A DNA stretch of 15,098 nt from NCBI GenBank assembly GCA_002371075.1, contig DFFS01000014.1, positions 1 through 15,098 on the forward strand, read 5' to 3'. The notes under the pieces are model-generated. The model saw only the letters and a program-made list of their open reading frames with translations, made no database searches and was not told the origin of the DNA. Numbering within the stretch: the first letter of the stretch is position 1; each line of letters begins with the position of its first letter. A program made the translations under genes and the position numbers. Positions 14,962-15,098 of the stretch are shown one piece after another. The stretch is from Christensenella sp. UBA3770. Its GTDB lineage: Bacteria > Bacillota > Clostridia > Christensenellales > CAG-1252.

Positions 14962-15098
14962 GGGCATGTACCGGCTTCGACGTGGAGCGAGGTGGCAGTT
15001 TAAGCACGTAGCAGGCTCGTCTGCTTATAACGGAACTTGTTCTAAAATAAAGGACAACAACAATCTTGAATTGATGGCGGCTTAACGCCATCTGTCGA
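14962..15098 (+). ncRNA. ssrA: tmRNA (ssrA), 5' part including tag frame, cut by window edge
   Basis: Rescues stalled ribosomes and tags the unfinished protein. The 5' end has the conserved pattern GGGCATGTACCGGCTTCGAC (14962-14981), matching the GGG-N-GG-TTCGAC block of the tRNA-like domain. The tag frame is GAC AAC AAC AAT CTT GAA TTG ATG GCG GCT TAA at 15053-15085. It is preceded by TA at positions -5 and -4, as expected of a resume codon, so the encoded tag is DNNNLELMAA after the non-coded alanine. A 7-bp hairpin (15073-15079 with 15086-15092) carries the stop codon in its loop, as in known tmRNAs. The 3' acceptor half lies beyond the window. The exact 5' base (14961 or 14962) cannot be fixed without the 3' stem. 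Confidence 0.93.

Overview
The window looks like chromosome of an uncultured member of the Clostridia (Bacillota). The signs are AGGAGG-type ribosome binding sites, sigma-A promoters, an alpha2-type glycyl-tRNA synthetase, a cysteine-rich 60-residue protein of a kind seen in Clostridia, a DUF1858 CxxC protein and moderately GC-rich coding sequence. No transposon, integrase, CRISPR array, rRNA or tRNA was seen. The assignment rests on gene style only; no lineage marker was compared.

Layout. (1) 1-679, minus: N-terminal half of glycyl-tRNA synthetase, cut by the window edge, with a clear promoter at 721-749 and a very short leader. (2) 829-1011, plus: a small cysteine-rich protein with an internal duplication, followed by a strong terminator that also ends transcription arriving from the other side. 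(3) 12530 down to 1085, minus: seven tightly packed genes that look like one transcription unit. In order they are a DUF1858 CxxC protein, a membrane-anchored beta-propeller/SH3 protein, a WG-repeat protein with a domain like the RNA polymerase alpha C-terminus, an ABC ATPase, a 12-TM-type ABC permease, and two tandem paralogous exported proteins with Ig-like (BIG2) repeats and a predicted right-handed beta-helix. Junctions are 20-nt overlap, 2-nt gap, 45-nt gap to the RBS-supported ATPase start (51 nt between the WG stop codon and that start), ATGA, ATGA and TAAGTG. (4) 12745-14904, plus: a PRC-barrel protein and a lipoprotein M1-like metallopeptidase joined as TAAATG. (5) 14962 to the edge, plus: the 5' part of tmRNA (ssrA) with its own promoter and a complete tag reading frame.

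The main candidate for an undescribed system is the minus-strand unit. An ABC-2 type ATPase and permease are translationally coupled to two large extracytoplasmic Ig/beta-helix proteins, and are preceded by a surface beta-propeller/SH3 protein and a cytoplasmic WG protein. The architecture recalls NosD-NosF-NosY (beta-helix protein plus ABC-2 transporter), but no copper or nitrous oxide gene is present, so substrate and role are unknown. The unit may build, export or sense something at the cell envelope; that is inference from layout and domains.
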